NCBI GenBank assembly: GCA_013399855.1
Contig: VXAY01005956.1
Location: 1,595,319 to 1,659,318 of the forward strand
Reading direction: 5' to 3'
Length of the DNA: 64,000 nt
DNA from: Oxyruncus cristatus
Taxonomy: Eukaryota > Chordata > Aves > Passeriformes > Cotingidae
The notes under the pieces were generated by a model. It was not told the origin of the DNA and did no database searches. It worked only from the letters and a program-made list of their open reading frames with translations. Shown piece by piece: positions 38,354 through 50,600 of this stretch; position 1 is the stretch's first letter, and each line of letters starts with the position of its first letter. The translations under genes were made by a program, and so were the position numbers.

Positions 38354-41300
38354 CTAAAATATCAAAAAAAAAAAAAGAGACAAGGAAAGCGTGAGTAAAT
38401 TCCTGATTTACAAGTTACTGCTCAGAATAGTTTTCTTAGAAGATGGCAAATGTTAGCTGTTTAATGGTGTCATGCTGACATTTAATTAAATTTCAATTAC
38501 ATTTTGCATATGTTATGTAAGAAAAACCTATCAATAACTGTGTTCAAAGAATCTCTTGAAACAGGCTTGCATCAGTAACACTTGTATACTGCTTCCCATT
38601 TTCTTAAATATGCTCTCAGAGAAGTGTTTAAATTGCATCAGTTATGGATGTTAGGCTCAAAATAAGCCGGGTTTATGTCAGAGATGTTGGGCTTGTACAT
38701 TCCATATCGCACAAAACACGAATGTGCAATTACTGGCTACTGAGCATTTGAATTGCAATCACACAGTTTATTTAAGTATGTTATTGCTCTATCAGCCCCT
38801 TGACCCACAGTCCTGCCATAAATAGAAGCTGAGTAGTCTGTAGCAGTGCCAACTCTTCACTCCAGTTTAACTCCAATTACTTTTCCATAGAAGGTTCAGT
38901 TTGACCTGAAGTATCTACCATCTGAATCCAGAAAGAAAAAGCTTCTACCCACGCAAACGCTACGGTAGCTTCAAATAAAAAGATAATTCAAAAATATTTT
39001 CTCATAGAACATAAACAGACATGATTGCCACATTCTTAAGCATAGGGATTCTTCCGCTGTCTGCAGTCTGGTTGTGTTTTTTAATCCTGCTTTTCTTTGA
39101 TTTCCAGTAATTATTAAATAAATACTGACTCATCTGTGTTTTACTGCTATTATACTTTTTCTTTTGAAGTATGAACTTTTTTTTTCCTTTTCACTTGTAA
39201 AAAGATGGACAAATAAGCTGGAAGCTATAATTAATATGCAGCTAATTTCCTCTCTCTTCCTGTTCTCACTCACCCCACAGAGACCCAAAGCACCAGCCTT
39301 CTTACTGACCTTTCTGTTCCACTGAAATGACCAGCAGAGAAATAGAACATCTTATTCCCTATCCTTATTACTTCACGAGACTCAAAGGATAAAAACAAAG
39401 CAAAACTATAGTTCCTGTTTAAGCAGATGGTTAACTTCTACAGTCTGGAATTAAATGTCAAAGCTATGTCACAATACAGTCAACTATACTTCTACTTATG
39501 TTTGGGGTTTTTTTTCCACTCATGAAAGCAAACAGTGCCCCAGTCCACCAGCACCTTAACACCAGGCTGTAAAGATGTGGAAGGGCAGCACTATGAGCTT
39601 GTGCTTGGTCAGGGAGTGTCAGACTCCTCAACAAGGGATCCCACCATGCCCCTGATCCCATTTTCCTCAAGTATTAAGCAGAACTTTGAGAGATGAAAAA
39701 AATTCATGCATGCATTTCTCCTGAAATATCTGCTTGTATTACCCACTGCTGAACAAGTCAGATGATGAGAAGAATAGTGCAGAAAGATTTTTTTTTTCTC
39801 CTTAGTACTGCTCATGCCATAAAAAATGTTAAAGAAGAAGATAATAAATGCAGATTTGCTTTTGCTCATCCTAAGGGATTGTAACATATATTACCACTGC
39901 ACTGAGGCAGTGATTTAAAAATTAACTGTTCAGTGTTGTTCTCATCTCTATATATTTTGCCAGTGCTCCTAACTGACACAGTTAATAATCCCAGTTGTGG
40001 AGAACCACGAATCACTTTTATTCACTAACTAAGTCCCTAGGTTGGTCATTTTAGTGGCAAAAATTATATTCTAGCTAAGCCAAGAATAAGCTCTTTGTAT
40101 ATGAGCAGTCTCCTTCAACTGAGTTGCACAATGAGTTGTTTGGGCAGTAGCCAAAACCAGGCTCTCTCTGTTCAACCCCCAAATTTAAAACAAGGAGATT
40201 CCATTGTGCTTAAGGGCCCAGCAGGAATTATGATTCGAAGTCTAAACACTTGCATACTTGTTCTGTTTCCTCCTTCCCCAAACACTTTAACTCCTTACGG
40301 GATAGCACATGGGAAGGAACAGTACTGAAAAAAGCCTGACCACCAACCTCCACCTCTGTGGTTCAGCTACATTTCCAGGGTGCATTTAGCTTATTTTCCA
40401 GAAAGCAGAACTTTTTAAAAAACAAAAAAAAAGTACTGACAACATATCATCACTAAAACACTTCAACATCACAGCACGTTAAATGGTGCTTGTCTAGATC
40501 CTCACAGAGGGAATCAATATTTTAATTTCAGCGTAGATCTTTTCAATCATTTTGTGTTGGAGGTATCTGATTTTCTCAACTTATTTTCTTTTGCATGTCA
40601 CATAATGATAAATATAATTTTGCCCAATATTAACTCTATTTTATGCACAAAGTTCACATCCTGGGGATAAAAGACACTGTAGAAATGCTAGGTATTATTA
40701 TTATTTTTAATGATTTACTGGGAACATTAATAAATATATTTACAGAAAGCCATGGAGATTAAATTATTTTTAAACATCCTTAGCATATTTTAAGTGCACT
40801 AAAGCTCATATCCAATGGTTATTGAAGTCAATGGAAGGATAATTACTCTCTTCAGTGGCCTTTGGACCAGACTGCAAAGCAAAAAACACACTATGAATGT
40901 GAGTGGTAATTTGGCTTACACCTAAATAAATTTAGAGCACACAGAACTAACATCAGATTTGTGCTTCCCAATCTGAACGAGCTCAGGCATGTAGTGCACT
41001 GCACTGTCTGTACTTTAGACATAAGGCATAACATTGATGTTTTTCCTTTATTTCCACAACAAATTCAGGGCTCTCATGAGCAGCGCAGTATTACTGACAA
41101 GCCTGGATACCAGCAAGAGAAACACAAAATCCAGTCGTAATTTCTGGTCGCTCTTTGCTACTTCCAAACTGGGGACAATTTCTACCTTCACATTCTGGAT
41201 AATTGGCTGATTTCTTAAAGGAAACCCCTGCACATCTTGTTTTCTGAACAGCATGTTGAAGCACAATTTTCTTCTATCAAGGAAATGCAGCATTTTGAGT

Positions 41301-44300
41301 ATTCCAAGGCATAAATTATATGCCTAGTTTGTGACTCATGGTTAGTAGCCTTCCCCCTCATTCGAGGCTCCTGTTAATTAGTTTAGCAAATGAACATCTT
41401 CCTGCATTTGCTCCTTTCTTTCAAAAACTATCTGTATAGAATCCTACTGGAAGACTAATTTGCTAGCTAGCTATTGCATTATGGTTTTACAAAGAAAAGA
41501 ACTAATGCACTCAAACATACAGGCCCAATTTACAGGGGTTTTGTAAAAATTTGTATGAAACTTGAGGTTCCATAATTCATTCACTTTCTCATGCCTCATA
41601 GTTAAACTAACCTCCACGGATTAGAAGCTGAGATCTTTTTTATGCTAAGCTTGAAAAGCATGGAGGGGCTTTACCTGAAAAAGATAAATGACTTAACATT
41701 CACCAAAGGCTCCACAATGGAAATGCTGCCCATTGGGTTCTCTTTCTCAAGTTGAACTCTTCTGAGGCAATTCCTTTGAAAAGTGACAAAAATGCTCCCA
41801 CTGTTTGCTTTTAAAATACTCATCTCTGAAACTCTTTACTAATTCAAAACGTTAAAAGGTATCAACAATTCAGTAGTAAAATTACAGCTTCTCTCAGGAA
41901 AACTCCAATGTTGCCTTTTCAAGTGTCTCTTGCCACAACACTGCAGGCCCTTCTCTGATCCCTTCTGCAAAATAAAGCACGAGCAGGTTGCACCAGCGTT
42001 CGAAGGCAGGACCTGCAACCCACTTGCATTAAGGAGCAACACAGCCCTTGCTGCCTGACCTTCCCAAAATAATGCTGGATGTCATCACATTGTCAGAGGT
42101 GTTGTTTCCCGACATGAGACAGTGGAGCTTCTAAAGGAGACGTTTATCTTTTAACAAGCACGCACAAATGTATTTTATACACCCACAGAAGTAAATATCT
42201 CTTTTCATGCGAGTGCACACACACAAACTACAAAGAAGGAACACAGGAACGCGCACTTGTCCAAAACCATAATGAACACCTACGTTTTATCTGACAGAGG
42301 AAAAGAAAGACGCTGTAACAGCTAGAGCAGAGAGATGATAGATGAAGGCAGATAATCCAGACATCTTGTGATGCACAGTGGGAGCAAACTCCATGAGAAG
42401 ATCTGAGCTCCTTTCTTCGAGCAACTTTTAATATCCCCAACCCTGGTGTAATCCAAACAAACAGCTGCCAGTTGTTGAGTCTTTAAAACATCAAAACCAG
42501 CAGTGGTGGTATTCCCTAACCTAACTGTCCCTTTTCTAGATATTGTTGAAGCAAATGAGGAAGGCATGATAAACAAGTAAGGACACTAGGTCTGGGAATA
42601 AAAGAAAGAAGTACAGGAGAGATTGGTGGTGTGTGTTTTCAGTTCCTGACACAAAATTTTGCAGTGTTTTGCAAACTGGTCTACGTACTAAAATCCAAAT
42701 GACCACTTGCATGAACGAAAATATGTTTTTTCAGGAAGTCTCAACAAACTCAGTTCATAGTAAGTTATTATTCCCATAAAGAAGCTAAAAATGTGGTCCA
42801 AAGCAGAAATAACGCATTTATAAGATTTTTATAAAAACAAAACCAAAAAGACCCCACAAACAAACTATCCTGGTGCATAGTCCTTATTTGGCTGAATAAG
42901 TCTGTCATGGATGAGTGGAATGCACCTCACTCAAAAGAGAGAAGCAGCAATGTGTTTTATTGAGGTAAAATAATTTGACAGAGGTTGATGAATTCAATGG
43001 AACTCAACAAAGTTTAACAGTGTGCCATGACACAGTGGTTTGACAGTAAAACTTATTGCCAGCAGTAAGTTTTATGCCAAGGTTCACCTTATTAATTGCT
43101 GCAAGGAAGAAACCTACAAAGGCAAGCTGAGTCAGAATGGTTCTAACTCAAGAGACCAGAGATGCAAAGATTAAGGAGGACCCTCCCATCAGTCACAAGG
43201 CTCAGAATGGACCCCTTGCTCTCTAAACTCCTTACGGAGCCTGAGTGTGGCTGGATCCAATCATAGCCTCAGGCTTTGTCAATTGTTTAAGTCTAATGGA
43301 ATTATCCATATATTTACAATAATATTGAGTAGCTACATGGACAAGTAATGTTTCATAGGATTAATTCAGCATGGTATCTGTCAAGGGTAAGGGATCTTCC
43401 TGCCTTGGGTAAGGAAGGAATCTCTACCCCTTGAGAGGCATCCCTCCTCAAGCAGAGGGTCATCTGGCTGCACTTCAGGGAAAGATCAAATTGGGCCCAT
43501 CCCGATGGCAGTATTGGAAGGGTGAAGAAGTTGGCGGCTGGTCAAGAGAATAGGGAGACACATCTTAATTTTAGCTCTGATACCTTGTTCTGTATTTCGG
43601 TTACCTTGCACTTTTAGGTTTCAAAACCACCTTTTGAAATATTTTTCAGAACACCTTCACTCCCTTGAACGCCAGCCAGAGGCTTCCAGCAGGCAAGTTC
43701 ACCTCAAGGATGAAAGGCCTGTTGCTCCTCAAGTCAGCCTGGACCAAAGTACAGCTTGGAGTCAAGTGTATCCACCACACTCTCGTGGTCTATAATTATT
43801 AGACATCATATGATTATAATGACAGTCTTTTCTCCTCCTTTCTGGGTGATTTTCAAAGAGCCCTCATCCTCCCTTACAGCTGCTAACAATATAAAATGGA
43901 AAGATGAAGTGGTGGCCTTTCAATGGGTGTCACTGATTGGGAGGAGAAAGAGATACGGAAATTTACATTCTGATGAATTCTTTAGGGAATGTCTTACTGA
44001 AAATCAAAGCAGCAGAAATCATAAAGGGGGACATCCCTTGGTGATGAAAATCTCAGGCAGCAAGGCTCCTTAGAGAGAATAAGACTTGTCATAAAAGTCC
44101 CTTTCATGCCCTAGTTATGCTCCCCAAAGATTCAGTCTCCCAAAAGACTTCTTTGGATGGTTATGACTGCACAAAAAAGCTTATGAACTCATTATTTATA
44201 TAGAGGGGACATTGGTTTTAACAACTAATATATTTTCTTCTTAAAAATAAAAGAACTAATAGCTAGCTTTGTACAAACCCACTAACAGAAATATGAGCTG

Positions 44301-44576
44301 CACATACTGCTACTGCAGGCCTTTGCTATGTGTTTAGAGGAAGGAATCTTGAACTGGACTGTAATCAAAATTCCTGATTCTGCCAATGCTAGCATGCTAA
44401 GCTGGGCAGCACATTCACTTTGCTCTGCTGCCATATGCTGATTTGTACAATCAGTGTATTCAAGAGTGTAAGTACAAAGGCAGATATGACACTTCCCTTT
44501 CCTGCAGGTGAAGAGAAGCTTTATCTGTATTTGTAGAAGCCATTCTGAAAATGCAAAATGTAACAATGCAATTTAC
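38354..44576 (-). other. AFF2: AFF2 intron 2, complete
   Basis: This 6223-nt intron is bounded by the exon 2 donor (AAG|GTAAAT) and the exon 3 acceptor (T-rich tract ending TTTTAG). It is phase 0. It contains no recognisable gene. A stretch at about 42950-43800 differs in texture from the surrounding AT-rich sequence and may be an old LTR-type insertion; that is weakly supported. The rest is unremarkable AT-rich intron with short homopolymer runs. Confidence 0.85.
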
Positions 44577-44697
44577 CTTGTAGGGTTCCCCAAAGAGGTT
44601 AAAACCTGAAGCAAAGAGATCTTCATCTTGCTGGACTTCCTGGTTTCTTCTCTCCCACTCCTTCCGCTTAAGTGCACTCCGATCTTGTTCATAGTGA
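44577..44697 (-). CDS. AFF2: AFF2 (FMR2) coding exon 2
   Basis: This 121-nt exon is one base completing a split codon plus 40 codons. The peptide begins [20 protein letters not shown], continues [20 protein letters not shown] and then joins exon 3. It is nearly the same as the mammalian AFF2 N-terminus, with conservative changes such as KR to RK and ED to DE. The acceptor is a pyrimidine-rich tract ending CTTCTTCAG above 44697; the donor is AAG|GTAAAT below 44577. Phase is 2 on entry, which fits a Cys codon (TG|T) split with exon 1 as in human, and 0 on exit, which fits exon 3. The basic, highly charged [10 protein letters not shown] stretch and the LFGEPYK motif are AF4-family hallmarks; in AFF4 the latter lies at the start of the P-TEFb-binding segment. 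The exon is too short to appear as a standalone open frame and was found by translating around the splice sites. Confidence 0.96.
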
Positions 44698-47600
44698 CTG
44701 AAGAAGAGAAGGAGAACAAGGACAACAGGTTATTTTCCCCATAATTTAGTTACATGTTCCTAAACATCAGTAATAGCCACAGAACATCAGAAACAACGCA
44801 ATTCCCGCGGACAATTCTGAAAGAAATTTAAACTTGGAATCATGAAACTGTGCAAAATTGGGCAGCAGGCCAGTCAGTACACTTCTAAAATGAAAACAGA
44901 GAAAAATATTCTTTTCAAATTAACAGAGTATTACGCAGAGCAATAAAATACATTTTGATGTCTCTGTATGAAGAGTCTGTAAACACACGTGGGCCCGCAC
45001 ACAAACACACACACACGTGTGCCCACAAAGCGTGAGTGCGCAGAGAAAGCAAATGCGAAGTCAGGGAAGCACAGCAACGTCTAAAAATCCACTTAACTAA
45101 ACATCCATCCCAATGCTCCAGTTCAGCCTCGTGTGGTTTACACCACCTAATTCTGCCCCACTTCTTGTTAAAATTTACGTACGGCTTCATGGTGGGTGTC
45201 AAGGGTGGGGGGGTTTACGAAGTGTTTTTGTAGCAGCGGGCTGCTGGAAGAGACTTTGGGATAGTTGATTCCAATATCAGATAATTCTACACACAAACAC
45301 ATGGAAAAGAATCCAGCACCTCAGTGTAGCAATGGTGAGTGGCACTTATCTGTGTGTCAGCTTACTCTGTGCACTTGCCAGACCTAGATGACAAGCTGAG
45401 AGACCACATTCACTTCTCCCCTGAATAGCACTGAAGTACTTTGGTCTTCTGGCTTTACAAACTACCTCCTGCGCCTCTGAGGGAAAAGATATAATTAAAA
45501 CCCTGAAGGAGAGGGGAAAAATGGGAAAGGAAGAGATGCATGCTTCAACTTGCACTGACAACCTCTCATGTGACAAGCATTAAGGGACACTTCTGTGCTT
45601 TCAACCCGTATTTGATTTGTTATGAGGCTCTTGGCTCTGCTTCGTGTCAGCTAATTAGCTACCAAATTCCAGATGACAATCTGAATAGCAAGATTTGGTA
45701 TATGCCCTGATGTTATCTGCAATAAGCACTGTTTCCCTGATAGATGCTGGACATGCATGCACACATCCACACACAGCCTCTATGTGCAAATGCTTACATA
45801 CAAACATCCATATTACAGCTGTAACAAAGAACAGTTAATTCTCCTATCTCTGGCGAGAATGAATTAAATCTCCATAGAGCTCCACTGCACTTGGAAGATA
45901 ACCAAATATCTACAACTTTTGCCTTTTTAGCTCAGCATGATGTTGTATTGAAAGCCTCACACCGAGAGATATAATGAGGAATGAACTGCACAGTGATGAG
46001 GCTTTAACAGTGTATAAAGTCACTGATTTCTGAGTGAAACCACAATTACTAATTTGAAGCACCAGCTAATTAAAACCACAGCTATGTATTTAGCCTCTTG
46101 TTATACCTACTGCAGTTTATAATTATGAGGACCTCTTTATCTACTCAATTAAAGTTCTTATGATTCAGGCAGGTTGTGTTTGAACCTGCAAGCCCTGCAG
46201 AGAGCACAGGAAAGCATATGTCTGTTGCCTGATGACTCCATGTATCCTTACACTCATATACTTGTTTTTGTATAGGCAGGGAAAGAAAAAAGGAAAGACT
46301 TGCCACAGTGAGATCCCTAAATAAAAAATATGAATTAATAATTGGTTTAAGCAATTCAAGACCACTCAGAGATGGATTGAATAAGGCTTGATTATGGCTT
46401 GTAAACTGAATGCAAAGCCACCTACATAGGCTGAGCTGAATGATTTCCATCCACAATTTCCTTCTACAAGTTAGAGGGCTGAAAACATGTCATGTTTTGT
46501 TTTGTTTAATGTATTTATTTATGACACCTCCTGATGTAGTGGCATGATTAACACCAAAAGCAAGCTCCAGAACATTGTTATAATCAATCCTGGTATTTTT
46601 GCAGAAGGTTTAGTATGTTTGCTGGTTTCCTGAGAGAGACAGAAGGGAAACTGTTGTAAGAACAGTCACTTTACTATTCTATATGTGACCACATCACTGA
46701 TGCAATGCTGCAAACCACAAGCAAACTGTTCGCTAGAAGGTGAAGGGGGGGGATAAGCATCCCTTCCTTTCATATCCTAAATCCAGGTTATAATCTACAA
46801 GTATGGAAATAAGTCAAACGCAAGCTGTTTCCCAAATTGGTACTCAGAGATGAGGACAAGGCTGCTCCCCACAACTCTGCTGGACTAGGGGGCTGCTTTA
46901 ACCCAGAAATAATCCAGCCCAGGAGGAGTAGGAACACACTAGAGTTATCCCTCTCAAGCGAGATCTTTCCAGGGATTTCTTTGACACTTTGACCCATAGA
47001 CTGGGTGACTCTTGCAGCAAGATCAGATCATTATGAAGTTATAAACCCAGTCTCATGGATCTGGTCTAAGAAAGATTTTATATCCTGCATAAATAATCTT
47101 TGCTTACGGGAGCAGTCCTATCCCAGGCACTGCCAGCACTCACTTCAGAAAGAATTATTCATGAAAGTTAGAGCTGTGTTTTACAGCTTCTCAATGGTTT
47201 CCCTGGCCTGGGGTTTCAGGGTGAAATCCTGGGCCCATTCAAATCAAACTGAATCTGGCCACTGAACACAGAGATCACAGATGACAGCACAGAACACACC
47301 TCGCCCTTCACATGATGTTCCAGCATTTTGTTACCTAAAAGCCAGCTCTGGTCGCAAGCATGCAGAGTATTTCGGGAACCAAGTGAGGCATTATGCCATA
47401 TCCTGTCTGAGAAAAAGCAGCAGAGGCCCTAAAACTATTTAGATATGTTTTATGACACATTACAAACCCACAAATTCAAAAATGATGAAAACAGCAGTGG
47501 CATAATTCAAAGTGGCATAATCACTTTAAAAGCCATTAACTTGAGCTAACACAGTATTTACAATGTTAACAGTAAAAGGTTGAAAATACAGTCTTTTCCA

Positions 47601-50600
47601 ACGAAACATACTGACGCATTTCTCTCGCAGTGCATTCATGAATGTTATCCATGCTCCCAAGAGGTGAAAGCAAAGGTGCAGCTCAAGCCCTGGACCCCAA
47701 TAGTGTTTATAGAGAACCAAACTGTGTCCATGTTACAACACAAGCAAAGTCCTAAGTGAATTGACACCTCTGCACCAATCCAAATCCCTCTCCCGTATAA
47801 TTTCTTCTGAGAAGAAAAAAAAAAAAAGAAAAAAGCTTCATTTTGAACTTTCCACTGACACAGTCACGTGGCACCCTTAAGTGTACAGAGTATCTATGCA
47901 AAAGGAAGTGGTTGCTCATCCTGTCAGGTCCATTACTTGGCTTATTTCTCTGCAAATGTACTTTTGCTGTGGGAACACTTGACAGGGCGCTGATTGTGTC
48001 TACAGGAAGTCAAATATTGTAAGATCACACACAGATTAGGATAACAATTTATTTGGGTTCCTTTTAATCCAAAGAGGGATGATGATTAGATCTTAAGGCT
48101 GCAGTGCACTGTGAACCTAATGGGATGCTCTCCAGAAACTCTTAATGCGGCCACAGAGCAATCTCTGGGACTTGTGTTTAATTTTCAGCTTAACTAATGT
48201 TCTGTGAAATACAGATATGTGATTAGCGGGGAAGGTGTCAGTGAAAACTATAGTCAGATACCATGAGGAACACCAGAGTTCAGTCTGTCTCACTATAGGA
48301 TGAGAAACACTACATGAGTCCTCTAAAGCAAGGAGAGCGGTATATCACAATACAGATTTTTGCAAACATTTTAAAACAAGATTTAGAAGAAAACAGCTGT
48401 AGGCCACAATATTCATCGTATCCAAGAGGGTCAGTTCCCTAGGCACAACTATTATGTGACAATGCAGTTTAAATACATGAGCTCTATTGTTTTGTTACGA
48501 CTTACTAGATTAATAATTGAATTTGAATGGGGAAGTCTGTACATAAATCTGAGAAGATCAGGAATGGTGAGCAGTAAGAATGGTACAAGAGCACATGAGA
48601 CCACTGATCTACAAATTACCAGTGTGCTGGATGTGGCATAAAGAATAGCAACTACAACTGTATTTTTGTTTTGATATGTTTAACACTGGGGCAGGCTACA
48701 AATGCATTTTGAATAACAGCATTTGATACTTAATTCTTTACAATCAGAGCAGCATACATCCATTTGTCATTCTTAGACAGCCTAAGGGACAGTGGTGAGC
48801 TGATGCACTGTGACAGCCCAGGTGCTCAGCCTGTATGAGTCTGCAGTGCCAGTCAGGCTGTGGAGCTGCACCTTCACCCTCGGTGCAGCCCACAGGGGCT
48901 GCAGGGACAATCCAGATCCATCTCGATCTCCGGAGAATGGGGAAGGGGAGAAGGTGGTTGAGGCAGAAGGAGGTTATATCAAGGCAAAAGATAACAGACA
49001 GCCAGGTAGGTTTTGGATTGGAAGCTAAAAATGTGGATCTGGAGATAAGAGATGAAAGTCAGACAAGCACTGGCTACAAAAAGGGGAACTAGAAGGAGAA
49101 TAAAATTTGGGGCACTGGAAAGGACAGTAGAAGCATCTGTGGTGAAAGTGAGGGGATGTGGTGCGAAAGATCTGGAGAGAAAAGAAAAAACCTTTTAGGA
49201 CAGACTGCAACAAAGTAAGAGGTTAGAGGGAAGAGTTAAAGGAAAGCTGATGAAATGAAACCAACAGCTAAAGGCTAAGACCTAGCATTTGGGGTTTTGT
49301 TTTCAAAGTTTTCCTAACCAAAGCCACAGAAGTAGTCTCCCAAAGCACAGAGGACTAGGCAATCCAGACAAGAGCCTGAAAGACAGGAGAAGGAGCAGAA
49401 GAAAGCAGGCAGACCAGACAAGTTGGAAGGAGTAATCTCTGTGATATTAAGAAGGAGAAGAGAGAAAAGTGATCAAACACCTAATACTGCAGACAAATCA
49501 CGAATGAGAACAGAACACTGCTCTGTTGATTCAGTCAAAACAACAAGAGCCCAACAGGGAAAGAATCAATAAAAAAGTTGGAGCAGAGAGGCTTTATAGC
49601 AGCCACAGACTACATCCACGAGGATAAATGAATGACATTCAAGAAAAACAGCATTTATCCACAGGTTAGGGAAGAAGTAGCTGCTGTTATCAATAACACA
49701 TCTCAATTCACAAAAATGCACACCATGATCAAATCAAACACTCCCCTGTACTGGTTCCACCCCCCTTAAAATATCGGATATGCCTAAATGATGAAAGAAG
49801 TTCTCAAACTGAAATGTTTGTCATTTGTGGAAACAGGAAATAAACACAAGCTTCTAAACTAAGACACAGTGGATATAAAATGGTATGAATTTGAGAACTG
49901 AAAATCCTTTCCCAAGGTTGTTTCTTCATAGTTTTTACTCTGCCCACAAGCACTCAGGAAGTTGGAGAAGTAAACTCAGCTTCCTCAAAAACCAACTCTC
50001 ATGCCTGCACAAGGTATTAAACATCCCAGATCAAAACCTGCTCATGCATGTATTTCTGCCATGAGAAATCCAACTCAGGTCAATGAGAATATCCCCCATG
50101 CTTAAAACACATGCTCACGTGCCCATACCAGGGCAATTCTTTTTCAACGTGAGCTACAAACGTGAGGTAAAAAGCATTTAACCTGGTAATCAAACTAACA
50201 ACTACATTACAATGGGAATTCACTTGTTCATAACTCCAGATTTATCTCACCATAACTCCACCGATTCCATGTAAAAGCAGAGTACCACAACACTGTACTT
50301 CCCTTCACCTCTTCAGACTGTCCCTGTATAAACTCCGATATTTCAATACATTTATTCCAAAGGAAAAAGAAAAATGAAAAAGCAGCCTCGGGACTTAAAT
50401 TTCATCGCGGGTCTTAAAATGTATTCACTAAAGGAGAGGAATTTCGAAATCTGATCTTTAAGCAGAAATATGGCCAACTTAATGTATCTCCCCTGCTGAT
50501 CTGAAGTCTTTGTTTCCCTTAATGATAAACAACATAAGCACCACCACACTTAAAATAGAAAAATTCCTCTTCCTCTGTTTATCACCACTGAGCTTACATC

